A DNA stretch of 64,000 nt, taken from an uncultured Prevotellaceae bacterium. GTDB lineage: Bacteria; Bacteroidota; Bacteroidia; Bacteroidales; Bacteroidaceae. A model generated the notes under the pieces. The model saw only the letters and a list, made by a program, of their open reading frames with translations, was not told the DNA's origin and ran no database searches. Below, piece after piece: positions 52,813 through 61,042 of the stretch. Position numbers and translations under genes: made by a program. Positions within the stretch are counted from its first letter, which is position 1. Every line of letters starts with the position of its first letter. Where the stretch lies: contig CACWSX010000004.1 in NCBI GenBank assembly GCA_902763615.1, positions 1 through 64,000 on the forward strand. Direction: 5' to 3'.

Positions 52813-54183
52813 TTAGATTAAGCCAAACTGATGCAGGAAAATAAACAGGATGCAAATAGGACAAACATATTTTACCAGGAACAGATAGAGGTGGAAATAC
52901 CGTCCGACACGCAAGGTGCTACAATTGGTAAACTCGTCGTGTACCAGTTTATGGGGGACAAACCAACCAATCAGAATACAAGTCAGGAATCCCACGATGG
53001 GCAGGAATATCTGTCCTGTCACGAAATCGAAGATATCGAACAGCGGTTTCTCAAATAAGTGGAGCGTCGTTCCTGAGGGTCCCAGCGAGAGGGAACAAAT
53101 GATGCCCATGATGCAGCACGAGACAGTGACGATGATGGCTGCAGCCTTACGCGTGAGACGGAATTCCTCCTGGAAGAATGAAGTGCTTACCTCGTGAAGG
53201 GAAATCAAAGAGGTGAGTGCTGCCAACGACAGGAGTAGATAGAACAAAACGGAAATGAAATAGCCTATCAGCGGCATGCCGTCAAATGCCTCTTGGAACA
53301 CGCTTGGCAGGGTGATGAAGATCAACGAAGGACCACTATCGGGATTGACACCTACGGAGAAAGCTGCAGGGAATATCATCAGTCCGGCCAGAATGGCAAC
53401 GAAGGAGTCGATGACACCTATCTGTACTGCAGATGTCGTAAGGTTCGTATGCTTCGAGAAATAACTAGCATAAGTACAGATACATCCCATGGCAATGCTT
53501 AGCGAATAGAACGACTGTCCGAGGGCACTCAGGAACACATCGCTATTGATCATCGATTTGTCGGGCTTAAACAGGAACTCTATACCCTGCGAGGCATTGG
53601 GTAACATGCACGAGGCCACTACGATAACCAACAGAAGGATAAACAGAACGGGCATGAATAATTTCGAGGCTCGTTCGATGCCATCGCGTACGCCATGCTC
53701 GATGATGAGGTAGGTGGCCAATAGCATGAGGAATGTCCAGAAAATGGGCTTTACGGGATCTTGTGAAAAATTAACGAAATAGCTTTTGAAGAATTCCGGA
53801 TTGCCTCCGTCGAGCTGACCTATTGCCGAGGCCCAGATATATTGCAAGCACCAGCCTGACACGACGGCATAGTAGCCCGTGATAAGAAATCCGGTGAATA
53901 CGCTCATATAACCGATATACGACAAGGGATTCTTGCCACCTACTTTCATATAGGCGTGGGCTGTATTCGACTGGGCATGACGACCGATAATAAACTCACT
54001 GATCATGCAGGGAATGCCCAGCAACAACACGCAAACGATATAAATGATAATGAAAACGGCACCTCCATTCTGACCTGCCATATAGGGGAAACGCCAAACG
54101 TTGCCTAGTCCCACAGCGGAACCAGCAGTTGCCAGAATGATGCCAAGTTTGCTTCCAAAACTTGCTCTCTCCAGTTTTGCCAT
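52813..54183 (-). CDS. Sodium-dependent transporter of the neurotransmitter:sodium symporter family (copy 2)
   Basis: 456 residues from the ATG at 54183; ATGs at 54198 and 54231 are also in frame, but the -7 box at 54209-54216 excludes the last. Same helix-1 signature (GSAVGLGNVWRFPYMAGQNGG) and about 11-12 helices as copy 1, and the same ending pattern (PICILFIFLHQFGLI against PVCILLILMHQFGII). Probably imports an amino acid with sodium. First gene of the run symporter-symporter-HhH protein. Confidence 0.9.
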   Translation of the reverse strand: MAKLERASFGSKLGIILATAGSAVGLGNVWRFPYMAGQNGGAVFIIIYIVCVLLLGIPCMISEFIIGRHAQSNTAHAYMKVGGKNPLSYIGYMSVFTGFLITGYYAVVSGWCLQYIWASAIGQLDGGNPEFFKSYFVNFSQDPVKPIFWTFLMLLATYLIIEHGVRDGIERASKLFMPVLFILLLVIVVASCMLPNASQGIEFLFKPDKSMINSDVFLSALGQSFYSLSIAMGCICTYASYFSKHTNLTTSAVQIGVIDSFVAILAGLMIFPAAFSVGVNPDSGPSLIFITLPSVFQEAFDGMPLIGYFISVLFYLLLSLAALTSLISLHEVSTSFFQEEFRLTRKAAAIIVTVSCCIMGIICSLSLGPSGTTLHLFEKPLFDIFDFVTGQIFLPIVGFLTCILIGWFVPHKLVHDEFTNCSTLRVGRYFHLYLFLVKYVCPICILFIFLHQFGLI

Positions 54184-54208
54184 ATGCGTTTTATTCATAT
54201 TTCTGCTG

Positions 54209-54216
54209 CAAAAATA
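54209..54216 (-). promoter_or_regulatory. -7 box for the tandem symporter genes
   Basis: The minus strand reads TATTTTTG, 26 bp before the ATG at 54183. No -33 element at the usual spacing. Confidence 0.45.
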
Positions 54217-54224
54217 GTAAATTA

Positions 54225-54256
54225 TTTGCAATTATTACATTTATTTCTTAATTTTG
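54225..54256 (+). promoter_or_regulatory. Bacteroidota promoter for the VanZ-like gene
   Basis: TTTG at 54225-54228, 20 bp, TAATTTTG at 54249-54256. A full-consensus match, 20 bp before the ATG. Confidence 0.8.
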
Positions 54257-54276
54257 CGGCAAAAATATAGGTAAAT

Positions 54277-54696
54277 ATGCATTTTCTCTATCAATATATC
54301 AAAAAATATCCCTTTTCAGCGATTTGTATCTCTTTGATATGGATACTCTCATTATTACCGTTTTTCCCGGAGACTCCGCTTGATGATGTGGCGTTTATCG
54401 ACAAATGGGTGCATTTCATCATGTATGGTGGCACTTGTCTGGTAATTTGGGTGGAATACGTACAGAAACACAAGTCGCCAGATTATGAGAAACTTTTCTT
54501 TTGGGCCTGGTTGGTGCCTGTCATCATGGGTGGCGTGTTGGAATTGATGCAAGCTTATTGCACAACGACGCGTAATGGTGACTGGCTCGACTTTGCTGCA
54601 AATAGTACGGGCGTCACCCTCGCGGGCATTGTAGGACTAATAGGCACAATCGTCTATTATCACTTCCAGAGAGAGAAGGGATTGACGCGTAAGTGA
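54277..54696 (+). CDS. VanZ-like membrane protein
   Basis: 139 residues, about four membrane helices. VanZ-type features: FIDKWVHFIMYGG (conserved D-K-..H near helix 2), GVLELMQAY and RNGDWLDFAANSTG near helix 4. VanZ confers low-level teicoplanin resistance in enterococci; most homologues have no known role, and no van genes are here. Its last 37 bp overlap the end of the CYTH gene on the other strand. Confidence 0.85.
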   Translation: MHFLYQYIKKYPFSAICISLIWILSLLPFFPETPLDDVAFIDKWVHFIMYGGTCLVIWVEYVQKHKSPDYEKLFFWAWLVPVIMGGVLELMQAYCTTTRNGDWLDFAANSTGVTLAGIVGLIGTIVYYHFQREKGLTRK

Positions 54697-55136
54697 GCGT
54701 TGTAGTATCGCTTGTCGCCTGTTACTTCCTCACCGATGAAATCGGGTTTTTCATAGGGCTCGTCTTCTGAATTAAGTTCCACTTCGGCTATTACAAGTCC
54801 TTCGTTTTCGCCGTAGAACTCATCTATTTCGAAGGTGTGTGCGCCACTTTTTACAAGATAGCGCGTCTTGTCGATGAGGCCTGGCTCACAGAGTTGCATC
54901 AGGTGTTCCGCTTCGTCGAGTGTGATTTCCTTTTCAAACTCATAACGGCTCAGTCCGCCATTGGTGGAGGGCCCTTTAATAGTAAGGTACCCGCGCGTGT
55001 CACGGATACGCACTCGAACGGTGCGACCGTGACCGCTGCAGATATACCCCTGGCAAATGCGGCTACTGGCAAATGCCTGCTCCTTGTAACGCGCGTCTTT
55101 GACTAGGAATTTTCGCTCGATTTCGAATCCGCTCAT
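54660..55136 (-). CDS. CYTH-domain protein (triphosphate tunnel metalloenzyme)
   Basis: 158 residues from the ATG at 55136; the longer frame to 55205 reads through the small upstream gene. The start FEIERKFLV holds the ExExK motif of CYTH domains; VRVRIRDTRGYLTIKGP and YEFEKEIT supply the basic and acidic tunnel residues. Bacterial CYTH proteins usually hydrolyse inorganic triphosphate or bind polyphosphate or nucleotides; class IV adenylyl cyclase is less likely. Its ATG overlaps the stop of the 52-residue membrane peptide gene (TAATG). Confidence 0.9.
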   Translation of the reverse strand: MSGFEIERKFLVKDARYKEQAFASSRICQGYICSGHGRTVRVRIRDTRGYLTIKGPSTNGGLSRYEFEKEITLDEAEHLMQLCEPGLIDKTRYLVKSGAHTFEIDEFYGENEGLVIAEVELNSEDEPYEKPDFIGEEVTGDKRYYNAHLRVNPFSLWK

Positions 55137-55294
55137 TAGGAAACGATAAAGACAGAGTAAACTACGAATGCGATGGCGAGCAGAATCAGTACGCCAAAGA
55201 TCCAATTAACGACTTTCTTACCTTTGTCTTCAACTTTCTTCTGATAAGCAACCTTTTTCTCGGTTGATTTTGATGCTTTTGCAATCTGTGCCAT
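55136..55294 (-). CDS. 52-residue single-pass membrane protein
   Basis: ATG at 55294, stop at 55138-55136. Residues 1-30 are basic (KASKSTEKKVAYQKKVEDKG), then one membrane helix (VVNWIFGVLILLAIAFVVYS). It is too short to stand out on ORF length, but the coupling to CYTH by a TAATG overlap and the sensible charge pattern support it. Not recognised. It may be an anchor or partner of the CYTH protein. It lies 31 bp after the prfB stop. Confidence 0.65.
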   Translation of the reverse strand: MAQIAKASKSTEKKVAYQKKVEDKGKKVVNWIFGVLILLAIAFVVYSVFIVS

Positions 55295-55325
55295 AATAAT
55301 TAATGTTTAATATTTAGTTTTAATT

Positions 55326-56450
55326 TTAATTCTCTTCGTCGTTTACAGGGAACTCCATCAGATAGGCTTTGATGAAGTCGTCGATCTTGCCGTTCATTAC
55401 AGCATCGACATCTGTGGTCTGGTAGTTGGTACGGTGATCTTTTACGCGACGGTCGTCGAAGACATAGCTACGTATCTGAGATCCCCATTCGATTTTCTTC
55501 TTTCCTGCCTCGATTTTGGCCTGAGCTTCTAAACGCTTCTTCATCGCACGGTCGTAGAGTTGCGATTTTAACAGGGTCATCGCACGCTCCTTGTTCTTGG
55601 GCTGGTCGCGTGTCTCAGTATTTTCAATGAGGATTTCTTCTTCCTCACCCGTATCAGGGTCGGTATACCAGTAACGCAGGCGTACACCCGATTCTACTTT
55701 ATTCACATTCTGTCCACCGGCACCTGAACTGCGGAATGTGTCCCACGACAGTTTGGCGGGGTCGACATATACCTCGATAGTGTCGTCAACCAGCGGTGAT
55801 ACGAATACGGAGGCGAAGGATGTCATACGCTTGCCCTGGGCATTGAAGGGGGACACACGCACGAGCCGATGTACACCATTTTCACTTTTCAGGTAGCCAT
55901 AGGCATAGTCCCCACCCTCTATCTGCATCGTTACACTCTTAATGCCGGCTTCATCACCGTCGAGTAGGTTGGAGATGGTGACCTTGTAACCATGTGCCTC
56001 AGCCCAACGCATATACATACGCATGAGCATAGAAGCCCAGTCCTGAGCCTCTGTACCACCAGCACCGGAATTGATCTTCAAAACCGCTTCCATCGGGTCT
56101 TCTTTTTGACGGAGCATGTTTTTCAACTCCAGATCCTCAATGGCTTTCAGTGCCTTGGCATAGTTGTCCTCGACTTCTTCTTCTGTGACCATCTCGTCTT
56201 TGAAGAAGTCGAAAGCCAGTTGTAATTCGTCGGCCAGGGTACGCACCTCTTTATAGCCATCAAGCCATCGCTTGATGCCCTTGACTTTCTTCATCTGTTC
56301 CTCGGCCCGCTTGCGGTCGCCCCAAAAATCAGGTGCCTGGGTCCGAAGGTCTTCCTCTTCGAACTCCATCTTCTTTTTGTCAATGTCAAGGTAGCGATGC
56401 AATGCATCTGCCCGTTCTAATATATCTTTCAGTTGGTCTTGGGTAATCAT
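55326..56450 (-). CDS. prfB: Peptide chain release factor 2
   Basis: 374 residues from the ATG at 56450; the longer frame to 56486 is excluded because the promoter lies within it. RF2 releases the peptide at UGA and UAA. The anticodon-like SPF is in VRVSPFNAQGKR and the catalytic GGQ is in SSGAGGQNVNKVE. The usual programmed +1 frameshift after about 25 codons is absent: the site reads TAC CTT GAC in one continuous frame. The promoter puts the transcript start at or within about 2 nt of the ATG. Confidence 0.96.
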   Translation of the reverse strand: MITQDQLKDILERADALHRYLDIDKKKMEFEEEDLRTQAPDFWGDRKRAEEQMKKVKGIKRWLDGYKEVRTLADELQLAFDFFKDEMVTEEEVEDNYAKALKAIEDLELKNMLRQKEDPMEAVLKINSGAGGTEAQDWASMLMRMYMRWAEAHGYKVTISNLLDGDEAGIKSVTMQIEGGDYAYGYLKSENGVHRLVRVSPFNAQGKRMTSFASVFVSPLVDDTIEVYVDPAKLSWDTFRSSGAGGQNVNKVESGVRLRYWYTDPDTGEEEEILIENTETRDQPKNKERAMTLLKSQLYDRAMKKRLEAQAKIEAGKKKIEWGSQIRSYVFDDRRVKDHRTNYQTTDVDAVMNGKIDDFIKAYLMEFPVNDEEN

Positions 56451-56455
56451 GTCTG

Positions 56456-56487
56456 CAAAGGTACAACAATTAATTGGAACCGCCAAA
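56456..56487 (-). promoter_or_regulatory. Full-consensus promoter for prfB, predicted leaderless
   Basis: Minus strand: TTTG (56487-56484), 20 bp, TACCTTTG (56463-56456). The prfB ATG begins only 6 nt downstream of the box (A at 56450), about where transcription should start. Confidence 0.75.
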
Positions 56488-56497
56488 CGCTTTCTGA

Positions 56498-58306
56498 TTA
56501 TTCAGCGTACATCGCGTCGATCTCTTTCTTGTAATTCTCGTTCAGCACCCGTCGCTTGATCTTCAATGTGTTAGTGAGCTCACCTTTCTCTATCGAGAAA
56601 TGGTGGGGTAGCAGGGTAAAGCGTTTGATTTGCTCATAATGTGCCAGTTGTTGCTGCAAGGTGTCGATGCGCTCTTTCATCATATCATAGATCTGCTTGT
56701 CGGCACATAACTGCTCGCGATTTTCAAATGGGATGTGATGTTCACGGGCATACTCCTCCAATAATGGAAATACGGGAATAATGAGTGCAGACACAAACTT
56801 TCGCTGGTCGGCGATGATGGCAATCTGGTCGATGAACTTATCCACCAACAACTTTGATTCAATCATCTGTGGTGCAATATATTTGCCGTTGGAGGTCTTG
56901 TAAAGATCCTTGATACGCTCTTTCAGAAAGAGTTCGCCATCCTTCAGATAGCCGGAGTCGCCCGTCTTAAAGTAGCCGTCTTCGGTGAATGCAGCCTTCG
57001 TTAGGTCATCGCGGTTGTAATAGCCAATGGTAATCGTCGGACCTTTCAACAGCACCTCGCCCTCATCACTGATTTTGATATCGATACCCTCGATGGGGAT
57101 GCCGACACCACCCACGGTGAAAGGCTCACCAAGATGGTTACAGCTCACTGTCGCCAGACTTTCAGTCAAGCCATAGCCTACCACCATGTTGATACCGATG
57201 GAATGGACAAATTCCTCCACCTTCGGGTTGACCGTTGCACCTGCCGTCGGGAAGAAATGGGCATTTTCCAAACCTAATTCCTTGCGGACCAAAGAGAAGA
57301 CGGTCTTATTGAGCATCTCATATTCAAAGTGCAAAGCCAAAGGGGGCCGCTTGCCTTTCGCAAGGTAGTCGATATTGTGTTTTTTGCCTACTTTCAGCGC
57401 ATGCTGGAAGAGTTTACGCTTGGGCGCACTTGCCTTGTCGATCTGCTCTTGCACGCCCATGTAAACCTTTTCCCAGAAACGGGGCACACTTGACATACAG
57501 GTAGGGTGGGTTTCGCGCATCGATTGCTGGACTTCCAAGGGGTAGGTGTTGACAATCAGACGTGCGCCCTCTGTCAGGCATAGAATCTTCCATCCTTTTT
57601 CAAAGATATGTGTAAAGGGCAGGAAATTCAGCACACGGTCGTTCTCACCGACAGGCACACACTTGTTATTGGCTTCCATGGCTGCATGATACTGTCCACA
57701 GGTCAGGATAACACCTTTGGAGTCGCCTGTTGTGCCAGAGGTGTATAAGATATTGGCGATGTCGTCCATCTTGGCCTGTGCCTGTAAGGCTTCCACCTCT
57801 GTCTGTCGTGGATAGCCCTCACCCAGTTTCAGGAAATCGTCGAAATACATCGCATTGGGATCGTGAGTAGAGATATGCACATTACGGTCGAAGACGATAA
57901 TACGCTCCAAGGTCTGACACATTGAAACCACACGACGTGCCTTATCGTATTGCTCCTGTTCGCCAACAAAAAGGAAACGCACTTTGGCATCGCTCACCAT
58001 GAATTGGATTTGCTGCTCACTGCTGGTAGCATAGAAGGGGATGGTAACTGCCCGAATACCCCATGCACCAAAATCACAAAACAGGTATTGCACGGAATTT
58101 TGCGAGAAGACACCAATGTTTTCCTGTACTTTCACGCCAAGGTTCAGCATCGCGTTCGACACCTTCTTGACCATGTCGGAGAACTGATTCCATGAGAACG
58201 ACTTCCATTCCTTGCTGCCGAACTCTTTGTATATCAGTGCCTCGCGATCACCATATTTCTGGGCCTGATCTTGAATTAACCGTGATAAATGACTGTTTGT
58301 CTGCAT
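56498..58306 (-). CDS. Long-chain fatty acid--CoA ligase (AMP-forming)
   Basis: 602 residues, a FadD-like AMP-dependent synthetase. ILYTSGTTGDSKGVILTCGQ is the P-loop; FFPTAGATVNPKVEEF, GYGLTESLATVS and DGYFKTGDSGYLKDG follow, and RIKDLYKTSNGKYIAPQMIE leads to the C-terminal lysine region. It activates fatty acids to acyl-CoA for lipid synthesis or uptake. The chain-length preference is not readable. It lies 21 bp after the M20 gene on the same strand, so it may share that operon. Confidence 0.92.
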   Translation of the reverse strand: MQTNSHLSRLIQDQAQKYGDREALIYKEFGSKEWKSFSWNQFSDMVKKVSNAMLNLGVKVQENIGVFSQNSVQYLFCDFGAWGIRAVTIPFYATSSEQQIQFMVSDAKVRFLFVGEQEQYDKARRVVSMCQTLERIIVFDRNVHISTHDPNAMYFDDFLKLGEGYPRQTEVEALQAQAKMDDIANILYTSGTTGDSKGVILTCGQYHAAMEANNKCVPVGENDRVLNFLPFTHIFEKGWKILCLTEGARLIVNTYPLEVQQSMRETHPTCMSSVPRFWEKVYMGVQEQIDKASAPKRKLFQHALKVGKKHNIDYLAKGKRPPLALHFEYEMLNKTVFSLVRKELGLENAHFFPTAGATVNPKVEEFVHSIGINMVVGYGLTESLATVSCNHLGEPFTVGGVGIPIEGIDIKISDEGEVLLKGPTITIGYYNRDDLTKAAFTEDGYFKTGDSGYLKDGELFLKERIKDLYKTSNGKYIAPQMIESKLLVDKFIDQIAIIADQRKFVSALIIPVFPLLEEYAREHHIPFENREQLCADKQIYDMMKERIDTLQQQLAHYEQIKRFTLLPHHFSIEKGELTNTLKIKRRVLNENYKKEIDAMYAE

Positions 58307-58327
58307 ATATACTCGGATTGTGGTTTT

Positions 58328-59392
58328 TTAATAATTTTCCAATAACTGGACATATGTTTGGATGGCATGCTCGATTTCTGAGATGCGGATGAATTCGTCG
58401 GCAGAATGGCTGCGTGAGGAATCGCCGGGGCCTAGCTTGAAAGAGGGGAAGGACATGAGAGCCTGATCACTGAGTGTCGGCGAACCAAAAGGCCTCATCC
58501 CCATGGCGATACAACGCTGTACCAGAGGATGCGTCTCTGGGATGCTTGACGAATGAAGGCGGAAAGAACGTGCTTCGAGGCGACATTTCTTCATCTTCTT
58601 ACGTAGGAACTCATATAGGAACTCATTCTGGTAGTATTCGTTTGTGCGCACATCAATGACGAAATGCAGATGATCGGGAATAACATTGTGCTGGGTGCCG
58701 GCTTCCACGACAGTCACTGTCATCCTTGTGGGACCTAACAATGGACTGGCCTTCCGGAACTGATAGTCGCGGAGGAAAACGAGATCATCAAGTGCCTCAT
58801 AGATAGCGTTCACACCTTCCTCTCGGGCAGCATGTCCGCTGACACCGTCTGCATAGCCATCGATAACCATCAGTCCTTTCTCGGCGATGGCAGGCTGCAT
58901 GCCAGTCGGCTCTCCGACAATCGCCACGTCGATATTGGGTAAGTGGGGTAACACACGACTGAAACCATCCTGTCCGGAAACCTCTTCCTCTGCTGAGGCT
59001 ACCCAGAGTAAATTGTAACTACGGGGCTTGTGGAGTAGGATGCGGTAGGCTTGAAGCAGTGAAACCAATCCACCACCACAATCATTAGAACCCAAACCAT
59101 AAAGCAAGTCTCCGTCGAAAATTGGTGTAAATGGATCGCGTGTCCATGTAGCAACGGGTTTGACTGTGTCTAAATGCGCATTGAGCATAACAGTGGGACG
59201 ATTGTTATCCCAATCAGGACAACCAACCCATAGATTGTTTCCTTCCCGACCATAGGGGAGCCCCCAGCGGTCAAGGTACCGCCCTATCAGATTGGCGGCA
59301 TTTGTCTCATCTCTGCTTACTGATGGTGTTGCGATCAGTGCTTTGAGCAGTTCAATGGCATCGTGTGTATAATCTCTGAGTTCCATATTCAC
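58328..59392 (-). CDS. M20-family metallohydrolase, probably acetylornithine-type deacylase
   Basis: 354 residues. Two-zinc hydrolase: NAHLDTVKP (His ligand, Asp), GSNDCGGGLVSL (bridging Asp), SAEEEVSGQDG (catalytic Glu and ligand), GEPTG and the final VHARSH-like SRSHSADEF. In Bacteroidota arginine synthesis runs through N-succinyl or N-acetyl intermediates and an M20 deacylase of this size (ArgE-like) serves it; that role is likely but not shown. The ATG at 59392 or 59386 both fit. It is 21 bp downstream of the EnvC-like gene. Confidence 0.8.
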   Translation of the reverse strand: MNMELRDYTHDAIELLKALIATPSVSRDETNAANLIGRYLDRWGLPYGREGNNLWVGCPDWDNNRPTVMLNAHLDTVKPVATWTRDPFTPIFDGDLLYGLGSNDCGGGLVSLLQAYRILLHKPRSYNLLWVASAEEEVSGQDGFSRVLPHLPNIDVAIVGEPTGMQPAIAEKGLMVIDGYADGVSGHAAREEGVNAIYEALDDLVFLRDYQFRKASPLLGPTRMTVTVVEAGTQHNVIPDHLHFVIDVRTNEYYQNEFLYEFLRKKMKKCRLEARSFRLHSSSIPETHPLVQRCIAMGMRPFGSPTLSDQALMSFPSFKLGPGDSSRSHSADEFIRISEIEHAIQTYVQLLENY

Positions 59393-59413
59393 ATAAATTC
59401 TTCTTGTCGTCTC

Positions 59414-61036
59414 TTATCGTCCCAGCCAGGATAGTGGGTTCAGGGCTGTATTGCCACGGCGGATCTGGAATTGCATAATACCATCGCCTCCGATTCTGCC
59501 TAATGTCTGACAGGCTGTTACTCTTTGGCCATTGATGACACTAGTGGCCGCGAGATTGGTATAGACTGTAAGATAAGTACCATGTGAAATGATGACGACC
59601 ATAGCACCGTCATAACCGAATACCGCACTTACCTTGCCGTCGAAAACACTACGAGCATAAGCACCGGGCTGTCCTTTGATCTTAATACCTTTGTTGTCGA
59701 GGGTGATATTACCCTTGACCCCGTCAACAGCATACTGGCCAAAACGATTCACAATCTTGTAACCGCCTGTCAGTGGCATAGGCAAACGGCCGCGGTTACT
59801 CTCAAAGCTGCCCCCCAATTTACGGTCTTCAGTACTAACCGTCCAGTCGTTCTCTTCCTTGACTTTACGTTTCTCCTCAGCAAGTGCTTTCTCACGAGCC
59901 TTCGCCTCTGCAGCTGCCCTCCGTTCTTCTTCCTTTCGTGCACGTTCGGCTTTACGGGCAGCTTCTTCTGCCTTCCGTTTTTCCTCTGCACTCTTGCGGG
60001 CTGCTGCACGGGCTTCAGCCTTGGCTTTCTCCTCGCGGGCCTTTGCTTCTGCAATACGGCGGGCATTCTCACGGGCAGCAGCTTCGGCGGCAGCTTTCTT
60101 CCGGGCTAATTCCTCGGCACGTTTCTTAGCAGCTTCTTCTGCAGCTTTCTTTTTACGTTCCGCTTCTGCACGAGCCTTGGCACGGGCGATTTCCTCAGCA
60201 ATCATCTTGTCAATCCGTGCATTAAGCTCAGCATCCTTCTTCTGTTGCTGACTGATGATATTCTGTATCGCCTTCTGTTCCTTTTGTAGTGATGTAACAA
60301 CATTCTGCTGCTCCTGTTGCTTGCCCTCTAAGGCTTTCTTCTCTTGTTCACCACGATAGAGCAGATCGTTTTTCTGGCGCTTTGTGTCCGACAGTTCATC
60401 GGCAGCCTTTTTCACCTCCTTCTTCATGGCTTCCACAGCCTCGCCTTGTGCCCGCTGATAAACAGCGTATTCACGCACAAAACGCAGACGGCGGTACATT
60501 TGTGAGAAATTGTTTGCACTGAATATGAACATGAGTCGATTCTCGATATTCCGGTTTCTGTGCATGTAGCGCAACGATTTCATAAAGCGCTGCTTGCGGG
60601 TGTCAAGTTCCTGTTCCAATACCTGGATGTGCTTGTTCAACTCGTCGATATTGGTATCGAGTCTGCCAATGTCATGGCGGATTGTGTCAATCGTTTTACG
60701 CTTATCGTTAATCTCGTTATTGATGACCATCAGGTTCTGCAGTCGCTGCTTGACGTTACGCTCGTTTTCCGCAAGTTTCCGTTTCTGTTCCTGAATCTGC
60801 TTTTGAATCTTCTGTTGCTCGTTCTTTAGACTCTGCACGGTAACAGTTGGTTGTTTAGCCTTGGTTGTTTTCGCCTTCCGAGTCTTAGTCGCGGGCTTCT
60901 TGGCGGGCTTCTTTTTTTGGGTGACAACTGTCTTGGTGGTGGTCGTCTTTCGCTTGGCAGAAGTGTTTTTCTTCTGCTGGGCAGGAACAACCATCACCAT
61001 GCACAAACAGAGTAGCAGGGTGAACAGACGGTTCAT
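59414..61036 (-). CDS. EnvC-like murein hydrolase activator with inactive LytM domain
   Basis: 540 residues. Signal peptide (about 1-19), Lys/Thr-rich stretch, a long coiled coil (about 65-280), an Ala/Lys/Arg/Glu-rich helical stretch (about 280-395) and a C-terminal LytM/M23 domain (about 415-540). The zinc ligands of active M23 peptidases are missing: the first HxxxD region reads NRFGQYAVDG and the HxH motif is replaced by MQFQIRRG. Such degenerate LytM proteins activate amidases at the septum. The LytM fold is clear from TGYKIVNRFG-like start and FGYDGAMVVIISHGTYLTVY. Follows DUF4292 by 6 bp. Confidence 0.88.
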   Translation of the reverse strand: MNRLFTLLLCLCMVMVVPAQQKKNTSAKRKTTTTKTVVTQKKKPAKKPATKTRKAKTTKAKQPTVTVQSLKNEQQKIQKQIQEQKRKLAENERNVKQRLQNLMVINNEINDKRKTIDTIRHDIGRLDTNIDELNKHIQVLEQELDTRKQRFMKSLRYMHRNRNIENRLMFIFSANNFSQMYRRLRFVREYAVYQRAQGEAVEAMKKEVKKAADELSDTKRQKNDLLYRGEQEKKALEGKQQEQQNVVTSLQKEQKAIQNIISQQQKKDAELNARIDKMIAEEIARAKARAEAERKKKAAEEAAKKRAEELARKKAAAEAAARENARRIAEAKAREEKAKAEARAAARKSAEEKRKAEEAARKAERARKEEERRAAAEAKAREKALAEEKRKVKEENDWTVSTEDRKLGGSFESNRGRLPMPLTGGYKIVNRFGQYAVDGVKGNITLDNKGIKIKGQPGAYARSVFDGKVSAVFGYDGAMVVIISHGTYLTVYTNLAATSVINGQRVTACQTLGRIGGDGIMQFQIRRGNTALNPLSWLGR

Positions 61037-61042
61037 CAGAGA

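Noticed and set aside
56375-56450. Programmed frameshift in prfB
   Set aside because: The site reads CTT GAC in one frame; no internal stop is present.
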